The notes under the pieces: model-generated | Database searches by the model: none | What the model was told of the DNA's origin: nothing | Seen by the model: the letters and a program-made list of their open reading frames with translations, nothing else | Translations under genes and position numbers: made by a program | Part shown: in pieces, positions 27,467 to 37,730 of the stretch | Numbering within the stretch: position 1 is the first letter of the stretch | Layout of the letters: every line of letters starts with the position of its first letter | Source: an uncultured Rhodoblastus sp. | Lineage (GTDB): Bacteria > Pseudomonadota > Alphaproteobacteria > Rhizobiales > Beijerinckiaceae | Assembly: GCF_903903185.1 (NCBI RefSeq) | Contig: NZ_CAIUXT010000016.1 | Span: 1-64,000, forward strand | Direction of reading: 5' to 3' | DNA length: 64,000 nt

Positions 27467-28462
27467 ATGACCGCTTCGCAACGCCGCCAGATGGACGTCC
27501 AGATCGAGCGTTTCGCGCTCGAAAACCCCTTCGTCATCGCGCGCGGCGCCAAAACCGAGGCGGTCGTCGTCGTGGTCTCCTTGCGCGAATACCGATCCCT
27601 GGGGCGCGGCGAATGCACGCCCTATGCGCGCTACGGCGAAAGCGTCGAGAGCGTGATGTCGGCGATCGAATCGGTGCGCGCATCGCTCGAAGCCGGGGCC
27701 GACCGCGTGGCCTTGCAAAAGCTGCTCCCGGCCGGCGCGGCGCGCAATGCGCTCGATTGCGCGCTGTGGGATCTCGAGGCGAAAATTTCCGGCGTCCCGG
27801 CCTGGCAATTGGCCGGCCTGCACCGGCTCGCGCCTTGCGTCACCGCTTACACCCTGTCGGTCGGGACGCCCGAAGCCATGGCGCGGGCGGCGGCCCGGGC
27901 GGCGGATCGACCGGTGCTGAAAATCAAGCTGGCGGGCGTGGGCGACGCCGAGCGGCTGGCGGCGGTGCGGCAAGCTGCGCCGGACTCGGAACTGCTCGTA
28001 GACGCCAACGAGGCCTGGCGCCCGGAGGATCTGGAGGCGCATTTCAACGCCTGCGCGCGGGCGGGCGTCGCTTTGGTCGAACAGCCCCTGCCCGCCGGCG
28101 CGGATGACGCGCTGGCCGCCAGAACCTGGCCAGTCCCGGTCTGCGCCGACGAAAGCGCCCACGACCGCCACGGCCTCGCGCAATTGCGCACAAAATACGA
28201 TCTGATCAACATCAAGCTCGACAAGACCGGCGGCCTGACCGAGGCGCTGGCGCTCGCGGACGCCGCCGAAAAACTGGGCTTTGGCCTGTTCGTCGGCTGC
28301 ATGGTGGCGTCGTCGCTGGCCATGGCCCCGGCCCTGTTACTCGCCGGACGGGCTCGGTTTGTCGATCTCGACGGCCCGCTGTTGCTGGCGCATGACCGGC
28401 CCGAGGGCCTGCGCTACGAAGGCTCGACGGTTTACCCGCCGGAACGGGCGCTGTGGGGGTAG
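27467..28462 (+). CDS. L-Ala-D/L-Glu (dipeptide) epimerase, enolase superfamily
   Basis: VLKIKLAGVGDAERLAAVRQAAPDSELLVDANEAW; VEQPLPAGADD; CADESAHDR; INIKLDKTGGLTEAL. Confidence 0.9.
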   Translation: MTASQRRQMDVQIERFALENPFVIARGAKTEAVVVVVSLREYRSLGRGECTPYARYGESVESVMSAIESVRASLEAGADRVALQKLLPAGAARNALDCALWDLEAKISGVPAWQLAGLHRLAPCVTAYTLSVGTPEAMARAAARAADRPVLKIKLAGVGDAERLAAVRQAAPDSELLVDANEAWRPEDLEAHFNACARAGVALVEQPLPAGADDALAARTWPVPVCADESAHDRHGLAQLRTKYDLINIKLDKTGGLTEALALADAAEKLGFGLFVGCMVASSLAMAPALLLAGRARFVDLDGPLLLAHDRPEGLRYEGSTVYPPERALWG

Positions 28463-28483
28463 GCGAACAGATCGGCAAGTCGC

Positions 28484-28502
28484 GACCGCCTCGAAGGCGG
28501 TC
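28484..28502. terminator. Hairpin between convergent genes (possible bidirectional terminator)
   Basis: GACCGCCT-CGA-AGGCGGTC 8-bp perfect stem; no T tract. Confidence 0.4.
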
Positions 28503-28809
28503 ACGGTCGGTTTCCGACCTTGACGCAAGTCGTCGGCGCGCGACCCGACATCCTGAACCGCGCCCTTACCCCGGCAGCGCGAAAATCGCCATGCGGCGAC
28601 GCATACCACAGGCCAGAAGCCGGCTTGCGATTCTGCAATCGCAGCGCGCCGCCGCCGACCATGATCAGCGCCGTTCCCGGCTTCTCGAAAATCAGCGACA
28701 GCCTGGCCCCGTCGGCGCACTCAAAATTCATGTAAGCCTGCGCGTGGACCGGACCAGCGCCGCTCATCAAAGCAAACGTCAGAATGATCGCGCGGTTCGT
28801 TGCAGCCAT
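28501..28809 (-). CDS. Secreted MliC-like (lysozyme inhibitor fold) protein
   Basis: Signal peptide MAATNRAIILTFALMSGAGPVHAQA then FECADGARLSLIFEKPGTALIMVGGGALRLQ...GLWYASPHGDFRAAG; MliC-type pattern. Confidence 0.6.
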   Translation of the reverse strand: MAATNRAIILTFALMSGAGPVHAQAYMNFECADGARLSLIFEKPGTALIMVGGGALRLQNRKPASGLWYASPHGDFRAAGVRARFRMSGRAPTTCVKVGNRP

Positions 28810-28905
28810 CGCGGTCGCCTTGCCGATCGAGAGAGGCGATGGTCGATAGTCTGGAGCAAGATTCTTTGCGGCGCAATGCGGGCCGGATGGCGACGAAAGC
28901 CGGCG

Positions 28906-29523
28906 TCACTCCATCGCCGCCGCTTTTAATATGCAGATCATCACCGCCCGCGCCGGCGTTTCGGCGCCATTGCGGATCAGATGCGGGCGGTCGGCGCGAT
29001 AGCGGAGGGTTTCGCCAGCGCGCAAGAAATCGGTCTCTCCGGCGACTTCCACCTGCAATTCGCCCTCGATGACCGAAAGTTGTTCGACCGCGCCGGGCTG
29101 GTGCGCGTCGGATTCGAGCACGCCTCCGGGTTCGGCGGAAAAATCATAACATTGCAGCCAGTCCACCGTCTTGATCCAGCCGGTGATGGCGAGCCGGCAC
29201 TTGCCGTCGTCGGACACCAGGATCGGCGTGTCGCCGCGTGAAATTTTTTCGATGAAGGGCGAATCGTCGCGCTCGCGCAACACCCGCTCCATCGTCACGT
29301 CGAGCGCCTGCGCCAGGCGCCAGATCGTCGCAAGCGTCGGATTGGTCTCGTTGCGCTCGATCTGGCTGATGATCGATTTGGCGACGCCGGATTGTTCGGA
29401 CAATTCCGACAGCGACAGATTGTAGGCCTTGCGCAGCCGTTGCACGGTCTTGCCCAATTGTCCCGACAAAGCGGCTGCTCCGGCTTCGAGCGCCTTCTGC
29501 TTGTCCCGCCCTTCAATCCCCAT
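28906..29523 (-). CDS. XRE family transcriptional regulator with C-terminal cupin
   Basis: HTH LSLSELSEQSGVAKSIISQIERNETNPTLATIWRLAQAL plus cupin GAVEQLSVIEGELQVEVAGETDFLRAGETLRY. Confidence 0.92.
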   Translation of the reverse strand: MGIEGRDKQKALEAGAAALSGQLGKTVQRLRKAYNLSLSELSEQSGVAKSIISQIERNETNPTLATIWRLAQALDVTMERVLRERDDSPFIEKISRGDTPILVSDDGKCRLAITGWIKTVDWLQCYDFSAEPGGVLESDAHQPGAVEQLSVIEGELQVEVAGETDFLRAGETLRYRADRPHLIRNGAETPARAVMICILKAAAME

Positions 29524-29619
29524 TGCTTCAAATCCGGCCCGTTGCGTGAAGGAACCCGCATCAAACGGAATACCGTTTGAAATAATAGCCAGTTTCGTTT
29601 GAAATATCGAACGAATGTT

Positions 29620-30579
29620 TCAGGCGGGCGAGGCTTGTCGTCGTCGCGCCGATCTTTCGCCGAGAATGGCCAGCAGGCCGGAACCGGCGATCGCCGCCGC
29701 GCCGGCCAGAACGGCGTCCGAGGGCCATTCGCCGAAAAAGGCGAGGCTCGCCAGCAGCGCCCAGAGCATGGCGAGATAATCGAACGAGGCAAGCAGCGAG
29801 GCGTCCGCAAAGCGATAGGCAAGCGTGGCGAGGATCTGCGCGACGCCGCCGGCCACACCGACCCCGGCCAGCGCAAGCCATTCGCGCGCGCCGGGCGCAA
29901 CATAGGCCTGACTGGCGAGAAAAGACGCCCCAAAAGCCCCGGCGGGCCAGATCCACGCCAGCGCCATGAGCAGCGCCCCGAAAAATGCCGCGAGGGAGGT
30001 GAAATAGAACACGATGGCGCCGGTGTGTTCCGAAATCGCCAGCCGCCGCGTCTGGATGATCGACAAGGCCGCAAAAGCCGCGCCCGAAAGCGCGACGAGG
30101 GCTCCGGCCCCTTCCGCTCCAAACCCCTGAGGGGTTTGGGAATCGTCCGGCGAAAAGCCGATGTGGTCCGACAGCATCGCGAGAACGCCGCAAAACCCGA
30201 TGGCCACGGCGATCCAGCGCATCGCGAGGACGTTTTCGCGCAGGGCCAGCGCCGCGATCAGGGTGACGAAAATCGGCGAGACGTAGAAATAGGCGGTGGC
30301 GTCGGCAAGCGGCAGCAGCGACAAGGCCAGGAAATTGGCGAACATGCCCGCCGTACCCGACAGGCCCCGGCCAAGATGACGCAGCGGCTTCGTCGTCGCC
30401 AGATGGGCGGGAAAGCCGCCGCTGATTCGCAGCCAGGCCAACAATACGACCAGCGCGATAGCGGAGCGAAAAAACACGATTTCGCCGACCGGACAGGAGG
30501 ACGCGGCGGCGCGCACGCCAATCGCCATGGCTGTAAAGGCAACGGTTGAAAGGATTTTCAGCAGAACTGCGATCAGCAT
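29620..30579 (-). CDS. DMT (EamA) family transporter
   Basis: Ten-TM pattern; likely start MLIAVLLKILSTVAFTAMAIGVRAA; the longer ORF to 31668 is antisense read-through. Confidence 0.88.
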   Translation of the reverse strand: MLIAVLLKILSTVAFTAMAIGVRAAASSCPVGEIVFFRSAIALVVLLAWLRISGGFPAHLATTKPLRHLGRGLSGTAGMFANFLALSLLPLADATAYFYVSPIFVTLIAALALRENVLAMRWIAVAIGFCGVLAMLSDHIGFSPDDSQTPQGFGAEGAGALVALSGAAFAALSIIQTRRLAISEHTGAIVFYFTSLAAFFGALLMALAWIWPAGAFGASFLASQAYVAPGAREWLALAGVGVAGGVAQILATLAYRFADASLLASFDYLAMLWALLASLAFFGEWPSDAVLAGAAAIAGSGLLAILGERSARRRQASPA

Positions 30580-30756
30580 GCCTCGATGAAGATCAGCATC
30601 GTCATCGTCTCGCAACAATAAGCTGTCAGCAATTTCGCAAGTCCTTCTTGCGCTGTCCGCGATTCTGCGGGCCGACGGAAGGCGCAGGGTTCCTCGAACA
30701 CGCGGATTGCGAGACGGAAACAATCCCGATCCCGCCGCCGCCAACGCAGGGAAAAA

Positions 30757-31662
30757 ATGACCGAAGCGCCGGACGACCACGCCGACTCGCCTGAGCCCAG
30801 GCTTTACCGGACCTTGTTCCTTTCCGACATCCATCTGGGCACACGCGGCTGTCAGGCCGAGCTTCTGCTCGATTTTCTGAGGCACAATGACTCCGAGGAG
30901 CTTTTCCTGGTCGGCGACATCGTCGACGGTTGGCGGCTCAGATCCGGCTGGTACTGGCCGCAGGCGCACAACGACGTGGTGCAGAAACTGCTTCGCAAAG
31001 TGCGCAAGGGCGCGCGCGTGGTTTTCGTTCCCGGCAATCACGACGAATTCGCCCGCGAATTCATCGGACTGGAATTCGGCGGCGTCGAAGTGGTCGATCA
31101 CGTCATTCACCGGACCGCCGACGGCCGGAAATTCCTCATCGTCCATGGCGACCAGTTCGACATTGTCGTGCGCAACGCCCGCTGGCTCGCCCTGCTCGGC
31201 GACTGGGCCTATGATTTCGCCATCTGGCTCAATACCTGGTTCAATATTTTCCGCCGCAAATGCGGCATGCCCTATTGGTCGTTCTCGCAATGGGCCAAGC
31301 TCAAGGTCAAGAACGCCGTCAATTTCATCGGCGATTTCGAAGTCATGCTGGCGGGCGAGGCGCGCAAGCGCGGCGTCGACGGCGTGGTCTGCGGCCATAT
31401 CCATCACGCCACGATCCGCGACATCGACGGCGTCACCTATGTGAACACTGGCGATTTCGTCGAATCCTGCACCGCCATCGCCGAACATTTCGACGGCAGG
31501 CTTGAATTGCTGCACTGGGGCCTGCTGGAGGCCGAACGCGCCCAGACCCCGGCCCGAATTTCGGCCCCGACGCCGGTTCAGGTCGTCCCGCTCCCGCAGC
31601 CGATCGGCCTGCCCGCAACCCAGCCGGAAACCATCGCGGCGCGCGAGACCGCGCGGGCGTAA
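30757..31662 (+). CDS. UDP-2,3-diacylglucosamine diphosphatase-like metallophosphoesterase
   Basis: LFLSDIHLGTRGCQAELLLDFL; VGDIVDGW; VPGNHDEFAREF; VCGHIHHATI. Confidence 0.9.
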   Translation: MTEAPDDHADSPEPRLYRTLFLSDIHLGTRGCQAELLLDFLRHNDSEELFLVGDIVDGWRLRSGWYWPQAHNDVVQKLLRKVRKGARVVFVPGNHDEFAREFIGLEFGGVEVVDHVIHRTADGRKFLIVHGDQFDIVVRNARWLALLGDWAYDFAIWLNTWFNIFRRKCGMPYWSFSQWAKLKVKNAVNFIGDFEVMLAGEARKRGVDGVVCGHIHHATIRDIDGVTYVNTGDFVESCTAIAEHFDGRLELLHWGLLEAERAQTPARISAPTPVQVVPLPQPIGLPATQPETIAARETARA

Positions 31663-31699
31663 ACGCAAGTCCGGTGGCCCCTGCCCGATCCGTTCGCGC

Positions 31700-32023
31700 T
31701 TACTTTTCGACCGGTTCTCCAGCGGCGAGCCAGTCGTTCATCGACCCGGCATAATGGGCGGTGGCGTCGCGGCGGCCGCCGAGCCGCGCCAATTCGATCG
31801 CCTGCAAGGTGCGCTGGCCGGATCGGCAGCTGAAAACCACGCGTTTTCCAGGCTCGCTGGGCAGGAGCGCCGGGTCGAAGCGCGACAGCGGCAGGGAGGA
31901 CGCGCCGGGAATATGACCGGCGGCAAATTCATTGGGCTCGCGCACGTCGAACAGCGCGATGGACCCATCGGCCAAACCCTTTTTCAATTCTTCGCGCGTG
32001 ACGATTTCGACCATGGACCTCAC
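31700..32023 (-). CDS. Rhodanese-like domain protein
   Basis: LFDVREPNEFAAGHIPGASSLPLSRF; VVFSCRSGQRTLQAIELA. Confidence 0.93.
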   Translation of the reverse strand: MRSMVEIVTREELKKGLADGSIALFDVREPNEFAAGHIPGASSLPLSRFDPALLPSEPGKRVVFSCRSGQRTLQAIELARLGGRRDATAHYAGSMNDWLAAGEPVEK

Positions 32024-32260
32024 TCCGTATCATTTCTTCGACGGCGCAAAATAGTCGGTTCGACCGAACTTTCCACCCCGTCGCCGGAATTTTGACGCAA
32101 GATTTGGTCCATTTTCTTCGTCCATGTCGCCTGATGGCCATAAAACGGCCGTTGGAAGCGGCTTTCCAATGCGGCGAAGCCGCTCTCGGCGAAAATGGCG
32201 AAGCCGCGCTTGGCAAATGCCTCGAATCCGCGCACCCTGCCGCGCCCCGGAGTTTTTTGC

Positions 32261-33523
32261 ATGTCGATCCATTCTCGCGCCGCGCTCGCCCTGTCCGGTC
32301 TAATGCTGGCGGTCGCGCCGGCTGGCGCCGGCGACGTCTCGCTCGACCAGGCGGCGTTTTCGACCGGCGCCAAGGGCAAGGTGACCTTCAAGAACGTCCA
32401 GTTGAGCGACGCCAATCTGAGCCAGCCGGAAGTTGCAAGCCTGTTTTCCGGAACACTCACGCGCGAGGCGACGGGCGCGCTGCTCGAACGCCTGACCGCG
32501 AAACAGTTGAAAATTCCCGAGGTCGAAATCCTCTCGGAGAATGGCGACCGCTATATCCTCCATGACGTCGTCGCAGACCATATCGAGAAGGGCGGCGCGC
32601 AATCGCTGGCTTTCGCTTCGCTCGACGGCGTCCTGCCCGACGACAGCGGGGACGCCACGTTGCATTCCGGACCGGCGCGCTTCGAGGCGCTCTCGATGCC
32701 CGGCCTCGCCGCCTCGCTGCGTGGCGAGGACCTCAATCTGCCGGCTTTCCGCTTCGCGCATCTGAACTGGGATGGCGGCGAATTATCGCTCGTCGACAAG
32801 GCGACCGCCGCCGGCGCGCCGGGCGGCAACCGCATCCGGCTCAACGCCGGCCCCGCCCATGTCGACCAGACGTTCGACGCCTCGGGCGTTCAACTTGCCG
32901 CCGACGCCAATTTTGCGGGCCTTTCGGTGAAAATGCCGCCGCAGTCGAAAGGCGGCGCGGCGCTGACGGCTTTCGGCTATGGCGAGGTGTCCGGCGACGC
33001 CCATTACTCCGGCGCCTATGATCTGCCCGCGCGGGAATACAAGCTGGCCGATTATTCGCTCGACCTGCGCAAGATCGGCAAGATCGCCTTCAGCGGCGCG
33101 CTGTCGGGACTGGAAAAAAGCGTCTTCACCGGCGACAAGGCGACCCGCGAGCAGGCCATTCAGGCGGCGACCGTCGATTGGGCGCAGATCGATGTGACCA
33201 ACGCCGGCCTGTTCGACAAGATCGTCGCCTTCGTCTCGCTGAGCCAGGGCCGTAGCCCCGAACAGGTCAAGACGGAATGGCGGAGCGTGGTTTCGCAGGC
33301 GCCGCTGTTGTTTTCCGGCGCCCAGGCGGTCGCCGCGACGGCCAAAGCGGTGGACCGTTTCATCGCCGAACCGAAAAACCTGACCCTGCGCTTCAAGGGC
33401 AAGGGCGAACCGCTCAAAGTCGGGGAACTGCTCCATGTCGCCGATCCCACGGCGCTCATTGGCAGGCTGGAAGTCGCCCCCGCGCCCGAACCCGCGCGTC
33501 CGGCGAACGCGGCCAAACCTTGA
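32261..33523 (+). CDS. Exported hypothetical protein
   Basis: Signal peptide MSIHSRAALALSGLMLAVAPAGAG; ~420 aa, normal codon usage, family not recognised. Confidence 0.75.
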   Translation: MSIHSRAALALSGLMLAVAPAGAGDVSLDQAAFSTGAKGKVTFKNVQLSDANLSQPEVASLFSGTLTREATGALLERLTAKQLKIPEVEILSENGDRYILHDVVADHIEKGGAQSLAFASLDGVLPDDSGDATLHSGPARFEALSMPGLAASLRGEDLNLPAFRFAHLNWDGGELSLVDKATAAGAPGGNRIRLNAGPAHVDQTFDASGVQLAADANFAGLSVKMPPQSKGGAALTAFGYGEVSGDAHYSGAYDLPAREYKLADYSLDLRKIGKIAFSGALSGLEKSVFTGDKATREQAIQAATVDWAQIDVTNAGLFDKIVAFVSLSQGRSPEQVKTEWRSVVSQAPLLFSGAQAVAATAKAVDRFIAEPKNLTLRFKGKGEPLKVGELLHVADPTALIGRLEVAPAPEPARPANAAKP

Positions 33524-33636
33524 ACGTTTTTCCATCCAAGCCTTGTTCGAATTTCAGCGGATAGCGAAAAAACGATTTCGCGCGCTGGTCGCCAGTCTGG
33601 AATTCGGCGAAGCGCCGTCCATCGAGAGGATCATCC

Positions 33637-35937
33637 ATGACCGATCGCCTTACCTCCGACATGCAATCGGGCGCGCTGATTTATCATTCCCATCCCCGCC
33701 CGGGAAAGCTGGAGATCACGGCGACCAAGCCGCTCGGCAACCAGCGCGATCTGGCGCTCGCCTATTCGCCCGGCGTCGCCGCGCCCTGCCTCGCCATTGC
33801 CGAGGACCCGGCGCGCGCCGCCGATTACACCATCCGGCAGAATCTCGTCGCGGTGATCACCAATGGCACCGCCGTGCTCGGCCTCGGCGACATCGGCCCG
33901 CTCGCCGCCAAGCCGGTGATGGAAGGCAAGGCCGTGCTGTTCAAGAAATTCGCCGGCATCGACGTGTTCGACCTCGAAATGGCCGGCCATGACGTCGAAA
34001 AACTGGTCGACGCCATCGCCGCGCTGGAGCCGACCTTCGGCGGCATCAATCTCGAAGACATCAAGGCCCCGGAATGTTTTGAAGTCGAAAGGCTGCTGCG
34101 CGAGCGCATGTCGATTCCGGTTTTTCACGACGACCAGCACGGCACCGCCATCATCGTAGCCGCCGCCGTGCGCAATGGCCTCCAACTGGCCGGCAAGAAG
34201 ATCGAGGAGGCCAGAATCGTCGCCTCGGGCGCCGGAGCGGCGGCGCTAGCCTGCCTGAGCCTGCTGGTCGCGCTCGGCGCGCGACGGAAGAACATCACCG
34301 TCACCGATCTCAAGGGCGTCGTCTACAAGGGCCGTAACGAGCTGATGGACCCGCTCAAGGAGACCTTTGCGCAGGAGACTTCGGCGCGGACGCTGGCCGA
34401 GGTGATCGCCCGCGCCGACGTGTTTCTCGGCCTGTCCGCGGGCGGCGTGCTCAAGCGCGAAATGGTCAAATCGATGGCTGCAACCCCGCTCATTCTGGCG
34501 CTGGCCAATCCCGATCCCGAAATCACGCCGGAAGAGGCGCTGGCCGTGCGTCCCGACGCCATGCTGTGCACCGGGCGCTCGGATTATCCCAACCAGGTCA
34601 ATAATGTCCTGTGTTTTCCTTACATTTTCCGAGGCGCCCTCGACGTCCACGCGACGACCATCAACGAGGAGATGAAACTCGCCGCCGTGGACGCCATCGC
34701 CGCGCTGGCGCGCGAAACGCCGTCGGACGTGGTGGCCCGCGCCTATGGCGGCGTCGCGCCGCTCTATGGCAAGAATTCGCTGATCCCCTCGCCGTTCGAT
34801 CCGCGCCTGATCCTGCGCATCGCCCCCGCCGTGGCGAAGGCCGCGATGGACAGCGGCGTCGCCAAGAAGCCGATCCTCGATTTCGACGCCTATCACGAAC
34901 AGCTCGAACGCACGGTGTTCCGCTCGGGCTTCATCATGAAGCCGCTGATGCATGCCGCCAAGACCAAGCCGAAACGCGTGATCTACGCCGACGGCGAGGA
35001 CGAGCGGGTGTTGCGCGCGGTGCAATCGGTGGTCGAGGAAGGCATCGCCCGGCCGATCCTGATCGGCCGCCGCGCCGTGGTCGAGAAAAGGCTCAGGACT
35101 TTCGGCCTGTCGCTGCGCATCGACGAGGATTTCGCGCTGACCGACCCAGAAAGCGACCCGCGCTACAATGATTACGTCGCCACGCTGCTGGCGGTCGCCG
35201 GACGGCGCGGCATCAACCCCTTGACCGCGCGCACGCTGGTGCGCACCAATAATACGGTGATCGGCGCGCTGGCGGTCAAGCGCGGCGAGGCCGACGCCAT
35301 GCTCTGCGGCCTTGGCGGAAAGTTCGCGTCGCGGCTGCGCTACATCAAGGACATCATCGGGGTCGCGCCCGGCGTCGGCGACTTTTCCTCGATGAGCCTG
35401 ATGGTCACCCACAAGGGCGCGTTTTTCCTCGCCGACACCCATGTTCGCCTCAACCCGACCGCGGCGGAAATCGCCGAGACCGCCCTGCTCTGCGCCGTCC
35501 ATGTCCGCCGTTTCGGCCTGAAGCCGAAAATCGCCCTGATCTCGCATTCCGATTTCGGCGCCGACGACGCGCCTTCGGCGGTAAAAATGCGGTCGGCGCT
35601 CGAACTGATCCGCGCCCACGCTCCCGATCTCGAAGTGGATGGCGAAATGCAGGCCGACACCGCCCTGTCGCAGGAAATCCGCAATCTCAAGCTGCCCGGC
35701 TCAAGGCTCAAGGGCGAGGCCAATGTGCTGATCATGCCGGATCTGGCCGCCGCCAATATCGCCTTCCAGATGACCAAGATGATGGCCGACGCCTTGCCGG
35801 TCGGGCCGATCCTGCTTGGCGCGGCGCGGCCCGTGCATGTCATCACCGCCTCGATCACCGCGCGCGGCATCGTCAACATGACCGCCGTCGCTGTTGCGGA
35901 AGCGCAACAGAAGGACGAAGAACCGGATATGGCGTGA
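33637..35937 (+). CDS. maeB: NADP-dependent malic enzyme with C-terminal phosphotransacetylase-like domain
   Basis: [52 protein letters not shown]-like C-terminal half. Confidence 0.95.
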   Translation: MTDRLTSDMQSGALIYHSHPRPGKLEITATKPLGNQRDLALAYSPGVAAPCLAIAEDPARAADYTIRQNLVAVITNGTAVLGLGDIGPLAAKPVMEGKAVLFKKFAGIDVFDLEMAGHDVEKLVDAIAALEPTFGGINLEDIKAPECFEVERLLRERMSIPVFHDDQHGTAIIVAAAVRNGLQLAGKKIEEARIVASGAGAAALACLSLLVALGARRKNITVTDLKGVVYKGRNELMDPLKETFAQETSARTLAEVIARADVFLGLSAGGVLKREMVKSMAATPLILALANPDPEITPEEALAVRPDAMLCTGRSDYPNQVNNVLCFPYIFRGALDVHATTINEEMKLAAVDAIAALARETPSDVVARAYGGVAPLYGKNSLIPSPFDPRLILRIAPAVAKAAMDSGVAKKPILDFDAYHEQLERTVFRSGFIMKPLMHAAKTKPKRVIYADGEDERVLRAVQSVVEEGIARPILIGRRAVVEKRLRTFGLSLRIDEDFALTDPESDPRYNDYVATLLAVAGRRGINPLTARTLVRTNNTVIGALAVKRGEADAMLCGLGGKFASRLRYIKDIIGVAPGVGDFSSMSLMVTHKGAFFLADTHVRLNPTAAEIAETALLCAVHVRRFGLKPKIALISHSDFGADDAPSAVKMRSALELIRAHAPDLEVDGEMQADTALSQEIRNLKLPGSRLKGEANVLIMPDLAAANIAFQMTKMMADALPVGPILLGAARPVHVITASITARGIVNMTAVAVAEAQQKDEEPDMA

Positions 35938-36157
35938 CCTTCGGCCGGAATTAGCCCCAATCGATGCTATATTAAGTGGGTCGGATCGTTGCTCGGAGGC
36001 GAAGTCGCGCCGCTGGAAGCGAGCCGCCGAGTCTTTTGCGGTGTCTCTCGCGGGTTTTTTGCCTGCGCTTCGCGCGAAAGGCTCCAAAAGGCGTTAGCCG
36101 CCTGCTCAACCGCGCCCGGCAAAGATGCGCGCAAAAACAGGCGAAGAAGGGTTCTGG

Positions 36158-37675
36158 ATGACGTTCGGCCTGGGCCGGATCGCCGGCTTCGTGCTGCTGG
36201 CTTCGTGTTTTCTCGCTGCGCTTTCCGCAAGGGGCGCGGAGCGATCGCTTGCGCCGGATTTCGGTCCGAACTTGTCGGACCGCGCGATCTCCTACGCCCG
36301 AACCTGCGACGCCGACGGCGCCGGCTATTTCACCCTGCCCGGTTCGGACCTTTGCCTGAATTTCGGCGGCCGGGCCTTTTCCGATCTCGCCCTGCGCCAT
36401 GTTCCGCTCACGGCTTTCACGCCCAATCCCGGCGCGCCCCTGCGGTCGACTTACCCTGCGACGTCGCGCGCGCCAAATCCCGCTTCTGTCGGCGGCGGTC
36501 TGGGCCTCGGCGCCAGCATCGGCGCGCAATTGCCGACCGAAGCCGGCCCCGTGTCGGCCTATGTCGACGTCACGACGATTTTCGGCGCCGGCATGCTGTC
36601 GCCCAATCCCGCCGGAGTTTACAGCCCCCAGGCCGATCTGGCCGGCGTCAACCCCAACGCCTGGCTCAATTTCACCCGGTTGGACCAGGCCTGGCTGCAC
36701 TGGGCCGGATGGACGGCGGGACGCGCCCAGTCGATTTTCGATTTCTATGCCGACGCCTACAACATCATGCCGCTGCGCGGATCGAACGCCCATACCGAAT
36801 TGCTGGCCTATCGCTTCCAGCCGACGCCGGGGGTGATGGCGGCGCTGGCGCTGGAGAACAACCGCGAGCGTCGCAATCTCGTCGGGCAGGCGGTCAACGT
36901 CAATGCTTCGGCCGATTATTCCGGTCCCGGCTTCCCCGACCCGGTCGCCGCCGTGCGCGTCGAAAGCCCGTTTGGCGTAGCGCAACTTTCTGGCGCGGCG
37001 CATGAACTGCGCACCCGCTATGTCGCGCCCGAATCGGTCGCGCCAGGCCAGCCCGACGCCAACACAACGACGCAATGGGGTTTCGCCGCCCAGGGCGGCC
37101 TCAAGGTAAACCTGCCGAACCTGTCCGACGCCGACGCCATGATCCTTCAGGCGACCTATGCGCGCGGCGCTTCGGCCTATCTCACCGGCGATAATCAGCC
37201 CTTGTTCGCCGGCGTCAACGATCCCAGCCATCCGGGCATCGCCAATCCGCGCCTCGCTGCGGCGCCGGGCCTGACCAGCTACGATTACGATTGCGTGACC
37301 GCGACGCCCCAGCCTTTCGGCAAGTGCGACCAATCTTCCGGCTATGCGCTGATCGCAGCGTTCAAGCATTTCTGGACGCCGACCTTGTCCTCCTCGCTGT
37401 TCGCCAGTTTTTTCGGCATGAATTACACCGAGGCGGCGCGGACCGGCGCGCCCGGAGTCGCCGGCGCCAGCAATTACCGCGAGACCTCCGTCGGCGCCAA
37501 CCTGACCTGGACGCCGCTCAAGAACATGATGGTAGGCGGCGAAATCGCCTTTACCCAGGGCAAGGCCTCGGGGGCCTCGGGGGCCGCGCCGGTTGCGCCG
37601 CAGCAGCCAAATTCCCCGGCCTGGCCTACCGCCAATGAATGGTCGGGACGCATCCGCGTCCAGCATAATTTTTGA
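36158..37675 (+). CDS. Porin (alphaproteobacterial Omp2b-like family)
   Basis: Signal peptide MTFGLGRIAGFVLLASCFLAALSARGA; beta-barrel pattern ending in WSGRIRVQHNF; ATG at 36125 also possible. Confidence 0.87.
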   Translation: MTFGLGRIAGFVLLASCFLAALSARGAERSLAPDFGPNLSDRAISYARTCDADGAGYFTLPGSDLCLNFGGRAFSDLALRHVPLTAFTPNPGAPLRSTYPATSRAPNPASVGGGLGLGASIGAQLPTEAGPVSAYVDVTTIFGAGMLSPNPAGVYSPQADLAGVNPNAWLNFTRLDQAWLHWAGWTAGRAQSIFDFYADAYNIMPLRGSNAHTELLAYRFQPTPGVMAALALENNRERRNLVGQAVNVNASADYSGPGFPDPVAAVRVESPFGVAQLSGAAHELRTRYVAPESVAPGQPDANTTTQWGFAAQGGLKVNLPNLSDADAMILQATYARGASAYLTGDNQPLFAGVNDPSHPGIANPRLAAAPGLTSYDYDCVTATPQPFGKCDQSSGYALIAAFKHFWTPTLSSSLFASFFGMNYTEAARTGAPGVAGASNYRETSVGANLTWTPLKNMMVGGEIAFTQGKASGASGAAPVAPQQPNSPAWPTANEWSGRIRVQHNF

Positions 37676-37730
37676 CCGCCCGACATGGGCCGGAATCATC
37701 CGCGAGGGCCAAAAAGGCGTAGGGTGAGAG

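Noticed and set aside
30580-31668. N-terminal extension of the 682-aa minus ORF (29620-31668)
   Set aside because: This part is antisense to the metallophosphoesterase gene; the transporter itself begins at MLIAVLLKIL near 30579
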